DNA from: Lachnospiraceae bacterium
GTDB taxonomy: Bacteria; Bacillota; Clostridia; Lachnospirales; Lachnospiraceae
DNA length: 42,968 bases
Assembly: GCA_024682555.1 (NCBI GenBank)
Contig: JAIKZD010000146.1
Location: 1 to 42,968, forward strand
Reading direction: 5' to 3'
Shown here: one piece after another, positions 36,398 to 42,968 of the stretch
Position numbering within the stretch: position 1 is the first letter of the stretch
Layout: every line of letters begins with the position of its first letter
Made by a program: the position numbers and the translations under genes
The notes under the pieces: model-generated
What the model was told of the DNA's origin: nothing
The model's database searches: none
The model's input: the letters and a program-made list of their open reading frames with translations, nothing else

Positions 36398-36866
36398 ATA
36401 AAGAACAGAGAGACATGACAAGAAGAAAAGAAATCGAAGTTTCTTTCAAAAATCCATAGAAGGAGGTACGGACCACCCAAAAATTGATTTCGTGTCGGAG
36501 TGCTTCTGGAGCCGACAGTAATGATTTGGATCAGAAAGTTTTTATTTTCCGGGAAGCATAGTGCAGACAGATTTAAGGCCGGTTAGGCGGCCGGATCCAC
36601 AGAAGAGTGCTTAACAAAAGGACATGCTAAGAGAAGCAGGGTACAGGATACAGGATATCCACAATATGTACATGAGATGAAAGAGTCCGAGTGCTTGAGA
36701 AAAAAACTGAATATATTTTATAGTGTGACGACACTTTAAAGTTGACATAGATAGCACGAGCTTCAGATCAGGAAAATAGAAACGAAAGGTAGGTACAGAC
36801 CATTGGACAGTGAAGTAACAGGGTAGGAGCGGATGTTCGAAGAGATTAACATCCGCTCCTATTCTT
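36398..36866 (+). ncRNA. Candidate structured non-coding RNA of about 470 nt
   Basis: A strong promoter and a terminator bound about 470 bases with no convincing protein gene on either strand. Visible local structure includes TGTCGG/CCGACA (36493-36498 with 36512-36517), GGCCG/CGGCC (36577-36581 with 36588-36592) and AGTGT/ACACT around 36722-36735. The octamer GAGTGCTT occurs three times (36498-36505, 36605-36612, 36689-36696). Related GGTACRGACC elements lie near both ends (about 36465-36474 and 36792-36801). An AAGGAGG (36460-36466) has no properly spaced start codon after it; a 14-codon frame at 36414-36458 is only a possible leader peptide. Signatures of RNase P RNA, tmRNA or SRP RNA were not seen. 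The RNA could also be a long 5' leader ending in an attenuator for the amidase gene. Confidence 0.6.
36825..36866 (+). terminator. Intrinsic terminator ending the candidate RNA
   Basis: A perfect 13-bp stem (36825-36837 with 36848-36860) with a 10-base loop is followed by ATTCTTT. The T-tract is imperfect, so some read-through toward the amidase gene is possible. On the opposite strand no T-tract follows the stem, so it acts in the forward direction. Confidence 0.75.
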
Positions 36867-36902
36867 TGTGTCATTCTTTGCGTTTTCTGCTTTTTCGTCT
36901 GT

Positions 36903-36931
36903 TTGCAACTTCCTTCCATGGTTGCTATAAT
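36903..36931 (+). promoter_or_regulatory. Promoter placing the transcript start at the amidase ATG
   Basis: TTGCAA (36903-36908), a 17-bp spacer and TATAAT (36926-36931). The usual start point, a purine about 7-8 bases past the -10, is A36939, which is the first base of the ATG. No ribosome binding site precedes that ATG (only TCTCTTTT), consistent with a leaderless mRNA. Confidence 0.6.
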
Positions 36932-36938
36932 CTCTTTT

Positions 36939-38309
36939 ATGAGGAAAACAATTAAGAGTCTCATTTTCATATTTGCTTTTTCAATCATGTTTTTATTCAC
37001 CTTTGTGCAAAGCGTCAGGGCTTATGACAAGGTGGTAGTCGTTATCGATCCCGGCCACGGCGGAGAGAACCTGGACGAGGGAAGCGAGAGCGGGGCCATA
37101 TACCGTGAGGAGATCCTTGAACGGGATGTGGATCTGATCACCGCTAAGGCCATGAGGGACGAACTGTCGGCTTATCCCAATGTCACGGTATATATGACAA
37201 GAGAGGATAATCGGGCCATATCCCTTGAGGACAGGGTGAGCTTTGCAAAAAGCGTGGATGCCGATATCATGATCAGCGTTCATTACAACGCTTCGGTTGC
37301 ACATAAATTCTACGGGGCCGAAATATTTACTTCCGCTTTTTCCGACTGTTATTCCGTTGGCCAGGGTGCGGCCACCTGTATCATGAACAGATGGAAGGAA
37401 TACGGCCTGCCCGATAAGGGAATAAAGACAAGACTCGGCAGCAGCGGACATGATTATTACGGTGTTATCCGTCACGGCGTTGAGATGGACGTCCCCGTAA
37501 TAATAATCGAACACGGATATCTGGATAATGATACGGATTTTGAAAGGCTCGGGAACGAGGATGCATACAACGATATGGGTATCCTTGATGCCCGGGGAAT
37601 AGCGGATTATTACGGACTTAAGAAGAACGTAATGTCCGAAAGTATTGCCCCCACGGTAAAGATCAAGGCTCCCGAGGATAAGGCAGAGCCCGATTCCACG
37701 GATCCCAAGGATATGAACGTCGTCATTGATGCCTATTATCCCTCCGACAATACAATAGATTTTACCATCCATGCATCCGAGGAAGAGAGTAAGCTCATGT
37801 ACTACGGCATAACCTATGACGGACAGCCGGGTCAGATAGAAGATGAGGATTTTAATGAGCTGATTCTCTGGGATCAGGATAAAGAGTCTATGAGCGGGAA
37901 TATAGGCCTGCCGGAGGATCTGTCCAGGAATCTTATTTTCCGGGTATATAACCAGTATTGCCTTTATACGGATTTTGAAGTGAGCAAAAATGTTATCGAT
38001 ATAGCCGTGAACAAGGCAAACAGCGCCATTGAAGCGGAGAATGCCGAAAACACCGGAAACAACGATCCTGATGGGGAAGCCGGTGAAGAAGAAATATCCG
38101 GGGAAACGGAGGCATCCGAAACGAAAATATCCGAAGGAACCGTGACACAGGACAGGCCGGATGAAATACGGGTCAGCGGGAGCAGGGCGTCACAAAACAA
38201 TTCAACAGAAAATGAAAATATGGTATTATATTTACTGATATTTGTTCTTGTGATCGTTGCCATTCTGATATTCTTCGTGATCATAATACTTATCAGAAAG
38301 ATGCTGTGA
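36939..38309 (+). CDS. N-acetylmuramoyl-L-alanine amidase with C-terminal membrane anchor
   Basis: A zinc amidase of the Amidase_3 family that cuts the bond between MurNAc and the stem peptide of peptidoglycan. Predicted zinc ligands are His40 in DPGHGGE, Glu61 in LERDVDL and His115 in SVHYNAS; the catalytic Glu191 lies in IIIEHGYLDND. An N-terminal signal sequence (about residues 5-29) exports it. After the catalytic domain come a beta-rich segment, a low-complexity Glu/Thr/Ser region, and a C-terminal membrane helix with a basic tail. The 456-aa form from ATG 36939 is chosen because earlier in-frame TTG 36903 and ATG 36918 lie within the promoter. It appears to be leaderless, or else is read through from the upstream RNA. 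Confidence 0.85.
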   Translation: MRKTIKSLIFIFAFSIMFLFTFVQSVRAYDKVVVVIDPGHGGENLDEGSESGAIYREEILERDVDLITAKAMRDELSAYPNVTVYMTREDNRAISLEDRVSFAKSVDADIMISVHYNASVAHKFYGAEIFTSAFSDCYSVGQGAATCIMNRWKEYGLPDKGIKTRLGSSGHDYYGVIRHGVEMDVPVIIIEHGYLDNDTDFERLGNEDAYNDMGILDARGIADYYGLKKNVMSESIAPTVKIKAPEDKAEPDSTDPKDMNVVIDAYYPSDNTIDFTIHASEEESKLMYYGITYDGQPGQIEDEDFNELILWDQDKESMSGNIGLPEDLSRNLIFRVYNQYCLYTDFEVSKNVIDIAVNKANSAIEAENAENTGNNDPDGEAGEEEISGETEASETKISEGTVTQDRPDEIRVSGSRASQNNSTENENMVLYLLIFVLVIVAILIFFVIIILIRKML

Positions 38310-38351
38310 TGTCAGAGACTAAAACAATAAAGGTTTTCAGGGGGAAGATTT

Positions 38352-39953
38352 ATGAAGCTTTATTTTATCGGTGCGGATCATGAGGTTACCGGAAGTTGCC
38401 ATTGTATCGAAGCCTGCGGAAAATACATGCTGGTAGACTACGGAATGGAGCAGGGCATAAACATTTACGAAAATGCCGAGCTGCCGGTGGAACCCTCAAG
38501 GATAGATTATGTTTTTCTTACTCATGCCCATATAGACCATTCGGGATTACTGCCCTTATTGTATGCCAAGGGATTCAGGGGACAGATCTTTGCAACGGCT
38601 GCGACCTGCGAGCTTGCATCGATAATGCTGCGTGACAGCGCCCATATCCAGATGTTTGAAGCCGAGTGGCGCGGCAGAAAGGCAAAGAGAAACAAAGACA
38701 TAGAGAACTACGAGCCTCTTTACAATATGATGGATGCGGACGGAGCCATCAAATGCCTCGTTCCCTGCGCTTATGGCAGCATGGTGGAGGTCTGCGAGGG
38801 CGTAAGCATCAGATTCACGGATGTGGGACATCTGTTAGGCTCCTCTGCCATTGAAGTATGGCTTACCGAAGAGGGGATAACGAAGAAGATAGCATTTTCC
38901 GGAGATCTGGGGAACAGGGATCAGCCGCTCATAAAGGATCCCATGACCATAAGCGAGGCGGATTATGTGCTTGTGGAATCAACCTACGGTGACAGGCTTC
39001 ACAGTAACGAACGGGTGGATTATGTGGGGGAGCTCACAAAGGTCCTCAAGGAAACCTTTGACAAAGGCGGAAACGTGGTCATCCCTTCCTTTGCAGTGGG
39101 AAGAACCCAGGAACTTCTGTATTTTCTGAGGCAGATAAAGAATGAAAAGCTTGTAAAGGGACATGAAGATTTTGAGGTTTATGTGGATTCGCCCCTGGCA
39201 GTGGAAGCAACCAACATATTCAAAAGAAATATGGAGGACTGTTTTGATGAAGAGGCCCTCGAACTTGTACACAGGGGAATAAACATCCTAAGCTTCCCGG
39301 GACTGAATCTTTCCATTACCAGCGATGAATCCAAGGCCATAAATTTTAATGACGAACCCAAGGTGATCATTTCCGCATCGGGAATGTGCGAAGCGGGCAG
39401 GATAAGGCACCATCTGAAGCATAACCTCTGGAGAGAGGAATGCACCATACTGTTTGTCGGATATCAGGCGGTGGGTACCCTGGGAAGGGCGCTCTGCGAG
39501 GATGCAAAGGAGGTTAAGCTCTTCGGAGAGACGATAGATGTAAGGGCGACGATCAAACAGCTCAAGGGCTTAAGCGGCCATGCCGACAAGAGAGGGCTTA
39601 CTGACTGGATGCTCGGTTTTAAAAACAATCCCGACCGGGTCTTCATTGTACATGGCGAAGATGCTGTCTGTGATGAATTTGCCGATTACTTAAGGGAAGA
39701 GTATTCCTTTAACACCTATGCGCCCTATTCGGGAACGGTTTTCGATCTTCTTGCGGACGAATTCGTCGAAGAGACAGCGGGCATCAGGATCACAAAGAAA
39801 AAGAAGCATGCTGTTTCCTCCGTATTCGAAAGACTCCTGGCTGCAGGTCAGAGACTGCTTCTTGTCATATCCCACAACGAGGGCGGTGCCAACAAGGATC
39901 TTGCAAAGTTTGCCGATCAGATCAACTCGCTGTGTGATAAATGGGACAGATGA
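38352..39953 (+). CDS. Metallo-beta-lactamase/beta-CASP RNA-processing-type protein
   Basis: A 533-aa cytoplasmic protein with a metallo-beta-lactamase fold and the beta-CASP insertion typical of nucleases acting on RNA. The zinc motif THAHIDHSG supplies His58, His60, Asp62 and His63. Further ligands are likely in DVGHLLGSSAIEV and AFSGDLGNRD, and the beta-CASP region carries PSFAVGRTQELLY, SASGMCEAGRI and the late GLSGHADKRGL and VHGED motifs. This is the YsmA/CPSF73-like branch rather than RNase J. A C-terminal extension (about 470-533) includes a basic KKKKH segment. AGGGGGAAG precedes the ATG. ThyA follows after 15 bases. Substrate RNA is unknown. Confidence 0.87.
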   Translation: MKLYFIGADHEVTGSCHCIEACGKYMLVDYGMEQGINIYENAELPVEPSRIDYVFLTHAHIDHSGLLPLLYAKGFRGQIFATAATCELASIMLRDSAHIQMFEAEWRGRKAKRNKDIENYEPLYNMMDADGAIKCLVPCAYGSMVEVCEGVSIRFTDVGHLLGSSAIEVWLTEEGITKKIAFSGDLGNRDQPLIKDPMTISEADYVLVESTYGDRLHSNERVDYVGELTKVLKETFDKGGNVVIPSFAVGRTQELLYFLRQIKNEKLVKGHEDFEVYVDSPLAVEATNIFKRNMEDCFDEEALELVHRGINILSFPGLNLSITSDESKAINFNDEPKVIISASGMCEAGRIRHHLKHNLWREECTILFVGYQAVGTLGRALCEDAKEVKLFGETIDVRATIKQLKGLSGHADKRGLTDWMLGFKNNPDRVFIVHGEDAVCDEFADYLREEYSFNTYAPYSGTVFDLLADEFVEETAGIRITKKKKHAVSSVFERLLAAGQRLLLVISHNEGGANKDLAKFADQINSLCDKWDR

Positions 39954-39968
39954 TCAAAGGAGATTAAA

Positions 39969-40817
39969 ATGAGTTACGCTGACAGACTTTTCATAGACAT
40001 GTGCAGGGATATCCTTGATAACGGATGCAGTACCGAGGGCGAGAAGGTCAGGCCAAAATGGGAGGACGGATCTTTTGCCTATACCGTTAAGAAATTCGGT
40101 GTGGTCAACAGATACGATCTGTCAAAGGAATTCCCCATAATGACCCTCAGAAGGACGGCGATCAAAAGCGCCACCGATGAGATGCTCTGGATATGGCAGA
40201 AAAAGTCAAATAACATCAAGGACTTAAGTTCACATATATGGGATTCCTGGGCCGATGAAAACGGCTCCATAGGAAAAGCCTACGGCTATCAGATGGGTGT
40301 TAAACACAAGTATCGTGAAGGCATGATGGATCAGGTGGACAGGGTCATCTATGACCTTAAGAACAACCCCTTCAGCAGACGCATAATGACCAATATGTAT
40401 GTTCACAGTGATCTGAATGAAATGAACCTCTATCCCTGTGCCTACAGCATGACCTTTAATGTCACCCAGAAAAAAGGGGATGACAGGCTTACCTTAAATG
40501 CCATCCTAAACCAGAGATCTCAGGATGTGCTGACGGCCAATAACTGGAACGTCGTCCAGTATGCCGTCCTTGTGCACATGCTTGCCCAGGTATGCGATAT
40601 GAAGGTGGGTGAGCTTGTGCATGTGATCTGTGATGCCCATATATATGACAGGCATATTCCTCTTGTGGAGGAACTGATAAAAAGGGAACCCCTGCCGGCA
40701 CCGGTATTTAAGCTCAATCCGGACATAAAGGACTTCTATGAATTTACGAAGGATGATGTGAGCCTTGAGGGTTATGAGACTCATCCGCAGATAACGGATA
40801 TCCCGGTAGCGGTATAG
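39969..40817 (+). CDS. thyA: Thymidylate synthase ThyA
   Basis: It methylates dUMP to dTMP using methylene-tetrahydrofolate and produces dihydrofolate, which the adjacent FolA recycles. The 282-aa product has the catalytic Cys157 in YPCAYSMTFNV, the phosphate-binding NPFSRRIMTNMY arginines, LNQRSQDVLTANNWNVVQYA and the C-terminal HIYDRHIP block. AAAGGAG lies 6-7 bases before the ATG. It lies between the beta-CASP gene and folA with short gaps and no terminators, so these three are probably one transcript. Confidence 0.97.
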   Translation: MSYADRLFIDMCRDILDNGCSTEGEKVRPKWEDGSFAYTVKKFGVVNRYDLSKEFPIMTLRRTAIKSATDEMLWIWQKKSNNIKDLSSHIWDSWADENGSIGKAYGYQMGVKHKYREGMMDQVDRVIYDLKNNPFSRRIMTNMYVHSDLNEMNLYPCAYSMTFNVTQKKGDDRLTLNAILNQRSQDVLTANNWNVVQYAVLVHMLAQVCDMKVGELVHVICDAHIYDRHIPLVEELIKREPLPAPVFKLNPDIKDFYEFTKDDVSLEGYETHPQITDIPVAV

Positions 40818-40829
40818 GAGGGGACTGTT

Positions 40830-41330
40830 ATGAAAATGACGATGATTGCGGCGGCCGACAATAACTGGGCCATAGGGAACAAAGGCGGACTTCTGATACG
40901 TATCCCGAACGATCATAAGAGATTTCGGGAGATAACAACTGGTGAAGTGGTCATCCTCGGAAGGAAGACCCTGGATACCTTTCCGGGAGGTCAGCCCCTT
41001 AAGAACAGGACCAACATCATCTTATCAAGGAATAAGGACTATGCGGTCAGGGATGCGATAGTGGTCCATTCGGAAGAAGAGCTTAACAAGTGCCTTGAGG
41101 ATTTTGCGGATAAGCAGATATATGTTATCGGAGGCGAGAGCATATACAGACTGCTGCTTCCTTATTGCGACACCGCTCTTATCACAAAGATCGACTATTC
41201 CTACACTGCCGATGCCTTTATCCCCGATCTTTCAAAGGAGGGCTTTGTTCTTGCACAGACAAGTGAAGAAATGACCTGCTTTGACATCGAATACCGCTTT
41301 GAGAAATGGGTGAGGGCAGACAGGAAATAA
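40830..41330 (+). CDS. folA: Dihydrofolate reductase FolA
   Basis: It reduces dihydrofolate to tetrahydrofolate with NADPH, restoring the cofactor consumed by ThyA and linking to GlyA. The 166-aa product has typical length and motifs: MTMIAAADNNWAIGNKGGLL, the active-site acidic residue in IPNDHKRF, VVILGRKTLDTFPG, IILSRN and VIGGESIYRLLLP. AGGAGGGG precedes the start, 12 bases after the thyA stop. The thyA-folA pair is common in Firmicutes. This chromosomal copy appears ordinary; drug sensitivity cannot be judged. Confidence 0.95.
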   Translation: MKMTMIAAADNNWAIGNKGGLLIRIPNDHKRFREITTGEVVILGRKTLDTFPGGQPLKNRTNIILSRNKDYAVRDAIVVHSEEELNKCLEDFADKQIYVIGGESIYRLLLPYCDTALITKIDYSYTADAFIPDLSKEGFVLAQTSEEMTCFDIEYRFEKWVRADRK

Positions 41331-41337
41331 GCATCTG

Positions 41338-41374
41338 TTGACAAATCGGACTTTAAGTTATAAGTTTGTATAAT
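41338..41374 (+). promoter_or_regulatory. Promoter region of the aminotransferase gene
   Basis: A perfect TTGACA (41338-41343) and a perfect TATAAT (41369-41374) occur between folA and the aminotransferase gene, but 25 bases apart. TTGACA may instead pair with TATAAG (41359-41364, 15-bp spacer), and TATAAT may use a poor -35. A promoter is likely here although the exact pair is uncertain. Confidence 0.5.
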
Positions 41375-41397
41375 AATCAGGAAGGAAGGGCTTTGCT

Positions 41398-42420
41398 ATG
41401 GAAAAAAAGGATATTGACTGGGGTAATCTGGGATTTGGATATGTACATACGGATTACCGTTTTGTATCAAATTATAAGAACGGATCATGGGATGAGGGTG
41501 TTCTTACCGAGGATGCAAACATCGTGCTTAATGAGTGTGCCTGCGTGCTTCAGTATGCCCAGACCGCATTTGAGGGATTGAAAGCCTATACCACGGAGGA
41601 CGGAAGGATCGTTGTTTTCAGACCCGATCTTAACGGCGAGAGAATGGAAAACTCGGCCGCACGTCTGAAGATGCCCGTATACCCGAAGGAGAAATTCGTT
41701 GAGGCCGTAAAAAAGGTGGTTAAGGCCAATGAGGGATATGTTCCTCCCTATGGAAGCGGTGCAACGCTGTATATAAGACCCTATATGTTCGGATCTGACC
41801 CCATTATAGGAGTTAAGCCCGCAAACGAGTATCAGTTCAGGATCTTTACCACACCCGTAGGTCCTTATTTCAAAGGCGGCGCAAAGCCCATTACCGTAAG
41901 GATCAGTGATTTTGACCGTGCGGCTCCCCACGGAACCGGACATATCAAAGCCGGACTCAACTATGCCATGAGCCTTTATGCAATAGTCGATGCACATGAG
42001 AAGGGCTTTGATGAGAATATGTATCTCGACCCCGGCACAAGGACAAAGCTTGAGGAAACCGGCGGAGCAAACATAATCTTCATAACAAAGGACGGAAAGC
42101 TTGTAACACCCAAGTCGGACAGCATACTTCCCTCCATCACCAGGCGCTCTCTTGTACAGGTTGCTAAGGATTATCTTAACATGGAGGTAGAGGAGAGAGA
42201 GGTTATGCTCTCCGAGCTTTCGGATTTTGCGGAATGCGGTCTCTGCGGAACGGCAGCAGTTATCTCTCCCGTAGGAAAGATCGTCGATCACGGTAAGGAG
42301 ATCTGTCTTCCCGCAGGAATGGAGGATATGGGTCCCGTTACGAAGAAGCTTTATGATACCCTTACCGGTATCCAGATGGGCAGGCTTGAGGCTCCGAAAG
42401 GCTGGGTAGTGGAAATCTAA
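41398..42420 (+). CDS. ilvE: Branched-chain amino acid aminotransferase
   Basis: A PLP-dependent fold-IV transaminase that makes or breaks down leucine, isoleucine and valine using glutamate/2-oxoglutarate. The 340-aa length and motifs fit the class II (BCAT2-like) enzymes: QTAFEGLKAY, RPYMFGSDP, the PLP lysine Lys184 in HIKAGLNYAMS, the KLEETGGANIIF block and ECGLCGTAAVISPVG near the C-terminus. GGAAGG lies before the ATG. It is a monocistronic gene with its own promoter region. No clear terminator follows; the DNA after it changes character toward A+T-rich repeats. Confidence 0.96.
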   Translation: MEKKDIDWGNLGFGYVHTDYRFVSNYKNGSWDEGVLTEDANIVLNECACVLQYAQTAFEGLKAYTTEDGRIVVFRPDLNGERMENSAARLKMPVYPKEKFVEAVKKVVKANEGYVPPYGSGATLYIRPYMFGSDPIIGVKPANEYQFRIFTTPVGPYFKGGAKPITVRISDFDRAAPHGTGHIKAGLNYAMSLYAIVDAHEKGFDENMYLDPGTRTKLEETGGANIIFITKDGKLVTPKSDSILPSITRRSLVQVAKDYLNMEVEEREVMLSELSDFAECGLCGTAAVISPVGKIVDHGKEICLPAGMEDMGPVTKKLYDTLTGIQMGRLEAPKGWVVEI

Positions 42421-42575
42421 GATAAGAATCACTCTTTTTCACACAGGGTGATCTGATATATTTATGATCAGAGAATGATGATGAGCCTCGCGGGTAAATT
42501 TGGAGGGTCGTTCAACAGAATAGACGATTTAAGTTTTTCAAATCGTGCTTTAGATTGTTTTGAGTAGGGGTATAG

Positions 42576-42827
42576 ATGGTTACACTTGAACAGGCTTGTT
42601 AAAATTACATAAAATCAAAAGATTATGAGTACTGTGGAAAAATAATAGGCATTTCCGAAAATAGCTCGCTGTGGGTGTTTGCTACTGAGGAGGCGGAAGA
42701 TGATGATAGCATTATATGTATCAGTAAGCAAAATGGTAAATTCATACAGCCTAAAATTTTAGAGCCTGGATTATGGGACATAGAAAAAACAACACCCGTT
42801 GAAATACCGGAACTATATAAATATTAA
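42576..42827 (+). pseudogene. Small hypothetical gene with premature stop at codon 9
   Basis: From ATG 42576, with AGGGG five bases upstream, the frame reads MVTLEQAC, then TAA (42600-42602), then continues open for 74 more codons (NYIKSKDYEYCGKIIGISEN and onward, ending EIPELYKY) to TAA 42825-42827. Without the stop it would encode an acidic protein of 83 aa. The style (MVTLEQA start, WVF strand, short beta-rich body, VEIPE end) recalls small orphan immunity-like proteins of gene cassettes, but I cannot assign a family. Codon use is clearly more A+T-rich than in the neighbouring genes. It may be a true nonsense mutation or a sequencing error. No in-frame restart is apparent. Confidence 0.65.
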
Positions 42828-42854
42828 AGCATTGGATACCCCCCAGTGCTTTTA
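42827..42854 (+). terminator. Intrinsic terminator of the cassette gene
   Basis: A 9-bp stem (42827-42835 with 42843-42851, one G-U pair) and a 7-base loop run into TTTTAT. It begins within the final stop codon of the broken gene, so the cassette carries its own transcription end. Confidence 0.8.
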
Positions 42855-42860
42855 TCAAAT

Positions 42861-42886
42861 ACGACCCTCCAAATTTGGAGGGTCGT
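42861..42886. repeat. 26-bp perfect palindrome at the right cassette boundary
   Basis: ACGACCCTCCAAA and its exact reverse complement are joined without a spacer. The right half forms the start of the second 21-bp direct repeat; the left direct repeat at 42496 lacks the complementary half. It could be a recombination site, a protein-binding site or a cruciform-forming element. Confidence 0.85.
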
Positions 42887-42901
42887 TCAACCAGGAGAAA
42901 T

Positions 42902-42968
42902 CCGACACTAAAAACGAGCCTAGGACGCAAAATTAGTGTATCGCCGGGAGGGACCCGACACTAAAAAC
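42902..42968. repeat. Second repeat family with 53-bp period, running off the window
   Basis: CCGACACTAAAAAC occurs at 42902-42915 and again at 42955-42968, the last base of the window. Between the copies TTAGTGT (42933-42939) is the reverse complement of ACACTAA in the repeat, so the unit can fold into a hairpin (ACACTAA 42906-42912 with TTAGTGT). Only two copies are seen, so the length of any array is unknown. Confidence 0.7.

Larger units (their letters stand above)
42496..42891. repeat. 21-bp direct repeats bounding a small cassette
   Basis: An identical 21-base sequence, beginning AAATTTGGAGGGTCG, occurs at 42496-42516 and 42871-42891. Between the copies lie a hairpin (ACGATTT 42524-42530 with AAATCGT 42540-42546), a small gene with its own ribosome binding site, and a terminator. 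The right copy is part of a perfect 26-bp palindrome (42861-42886). The layout resembles a recombination-inserted gene cassette. No recombinase is present in the window. Confidence 0.8.

Noticed and set aside
36414..36458. 14-codon frame at the 5' end of the candidate RNA
   Set aside because: Its ribosome binding site is weak and the AAGGAGG after it has no properly spaced start codon; kept only as a possibility inside the RNA entry.
36736..36770. Second TTGACA inside the candidate RNA as an internal promoter
   Set aside because: No acceptable -10 hexamer occurs 15-19 bases downstream.
36398..36866. RNase P RNA, tmRNA or SRP RNA as identity of the gene-free region
   Set aside because: The hallmark stretches of these RNAs (such as GAGGAAAGTCC of RNase P RNA or a tRNA-like end for tmRNA) were not found on inspection.
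36611..37000. Minus-strand open frame of 129 codons across the RNA locus and amidase start
   Set aside because: It crosses the terminator and two promoters, shows no ribosome binding site and no protein-like domain; the forward promoter and terminator explain the region better.
41485..42432. Long open frame on the minus strand opposite the aminotransferase gene
   Set aside because: It mirrors a conserved enzyme gene, has a cysteine- and histidine-rich, non-protein-like composition and no start signals.
42861..42886. Palindrome as an intrinsic terminator
   Set aside because: No T-tract follows on either strand and a proper terminator already lies at 42827-42854.
42902..42968. CRISPR array at the right edge
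   Set aside because: The repeat is 14 bases, only two copies are visible, the unit has an internal inverted element and no cas genes are present.

Overview
This 43-kb window looks like ordinary chromosome from an anaerobic Firmicute of class Clostridia, most likely a motile, saccharolytic Lachnospiraceae (Butyrivibrio-like). That placement is inferred from the gene set (dCache chemoreceptor, intracellular LacZ, glycogen phosphorylase, AzlCD, OGG1-type glycosylase, DUF1653, DUF4358 lipoprotein, MBOAT/DHHW/SGNH cluster), strong AGGAGG-type ribosome binding sites, consensus SigA promoters and heavy use of AGG/AGA/ATA codons. No rRNA, tRNA, CRISPR array, prophage or insertion sequence was recognised.

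Layout. 1-107: tail of an unidentified gene, then a terminator. 347-5574: a methyl-accepting chemotaxis protein followed 20 bases later by beta-galactosidase. 5649-12673: glycogen phosphorylase and two tandem 7TM-type hybrid histidine kinases; the second carries a C-terminal Hpt domain with its own perfect internal ribosome binding site and ATG. 12791-16398: a methionyl-tRNA synthetase homologue with a degenerate KMSKS loop, closely followed by PTS Enzyme I. 18900-16391 (minus strand): a B12-binding radical SAM protein, then AzlC and AzlD. Its promoter shares a -35 region with the divergent promoter of an ABC-F ATPase. 19039-25877: ABC-F, GreA, an OGG1-like glycosylase, a DUF1653 protein, a glycosyltransferase, a lipid kinase and a PAP2 protein. 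25925-31015: GlyA, a long perfect inverted repeat, and a three-gene ABC export or efflux module in which two genes start with TTG. 31029-36298: a surface O-acylation cluster (MBOAT, DHHW, membrane-anchored SGNH hydrolase) plus a DUF4358 lipoprotein. 36299-36938: a gene-free stretch with a perfect consensus promoter, a candidate structured RNA of about 470 nt and a terminator. 36939-42420: a membrane-anchored amidase that appears to be leaderless, a beta-CASP metallo-beta-lactamase protein, ThyA, FolA and a branched-chain aminotransferase.

42421-42968 is different from the rest. It is A+T-rich and holds a small gene with a premature stop, its own ribosome binding site and a terminator, bounded by 21-bp direct repeats of which the right copy is half of a 26-bp palindrome. 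The window then ends in a second repeat family with a 53-bp period. This looks like the start of a cassette or repeat array.

The most unusual signals are the candidate RNA locus, the cassette-like right edge, the internal Hpt start, the leaderless amidase and the divergent promoters with overlapping -35 elements. One-carbon/dTMP metabolism is represented by GlyA, ThyA and FolA, carbohydrate handling by LacZ, GlgP and PtsI, and cell-envelope modification by the acylation cluster, amidase, glycosyltransferase, lipid kinase and PAP2 protein.
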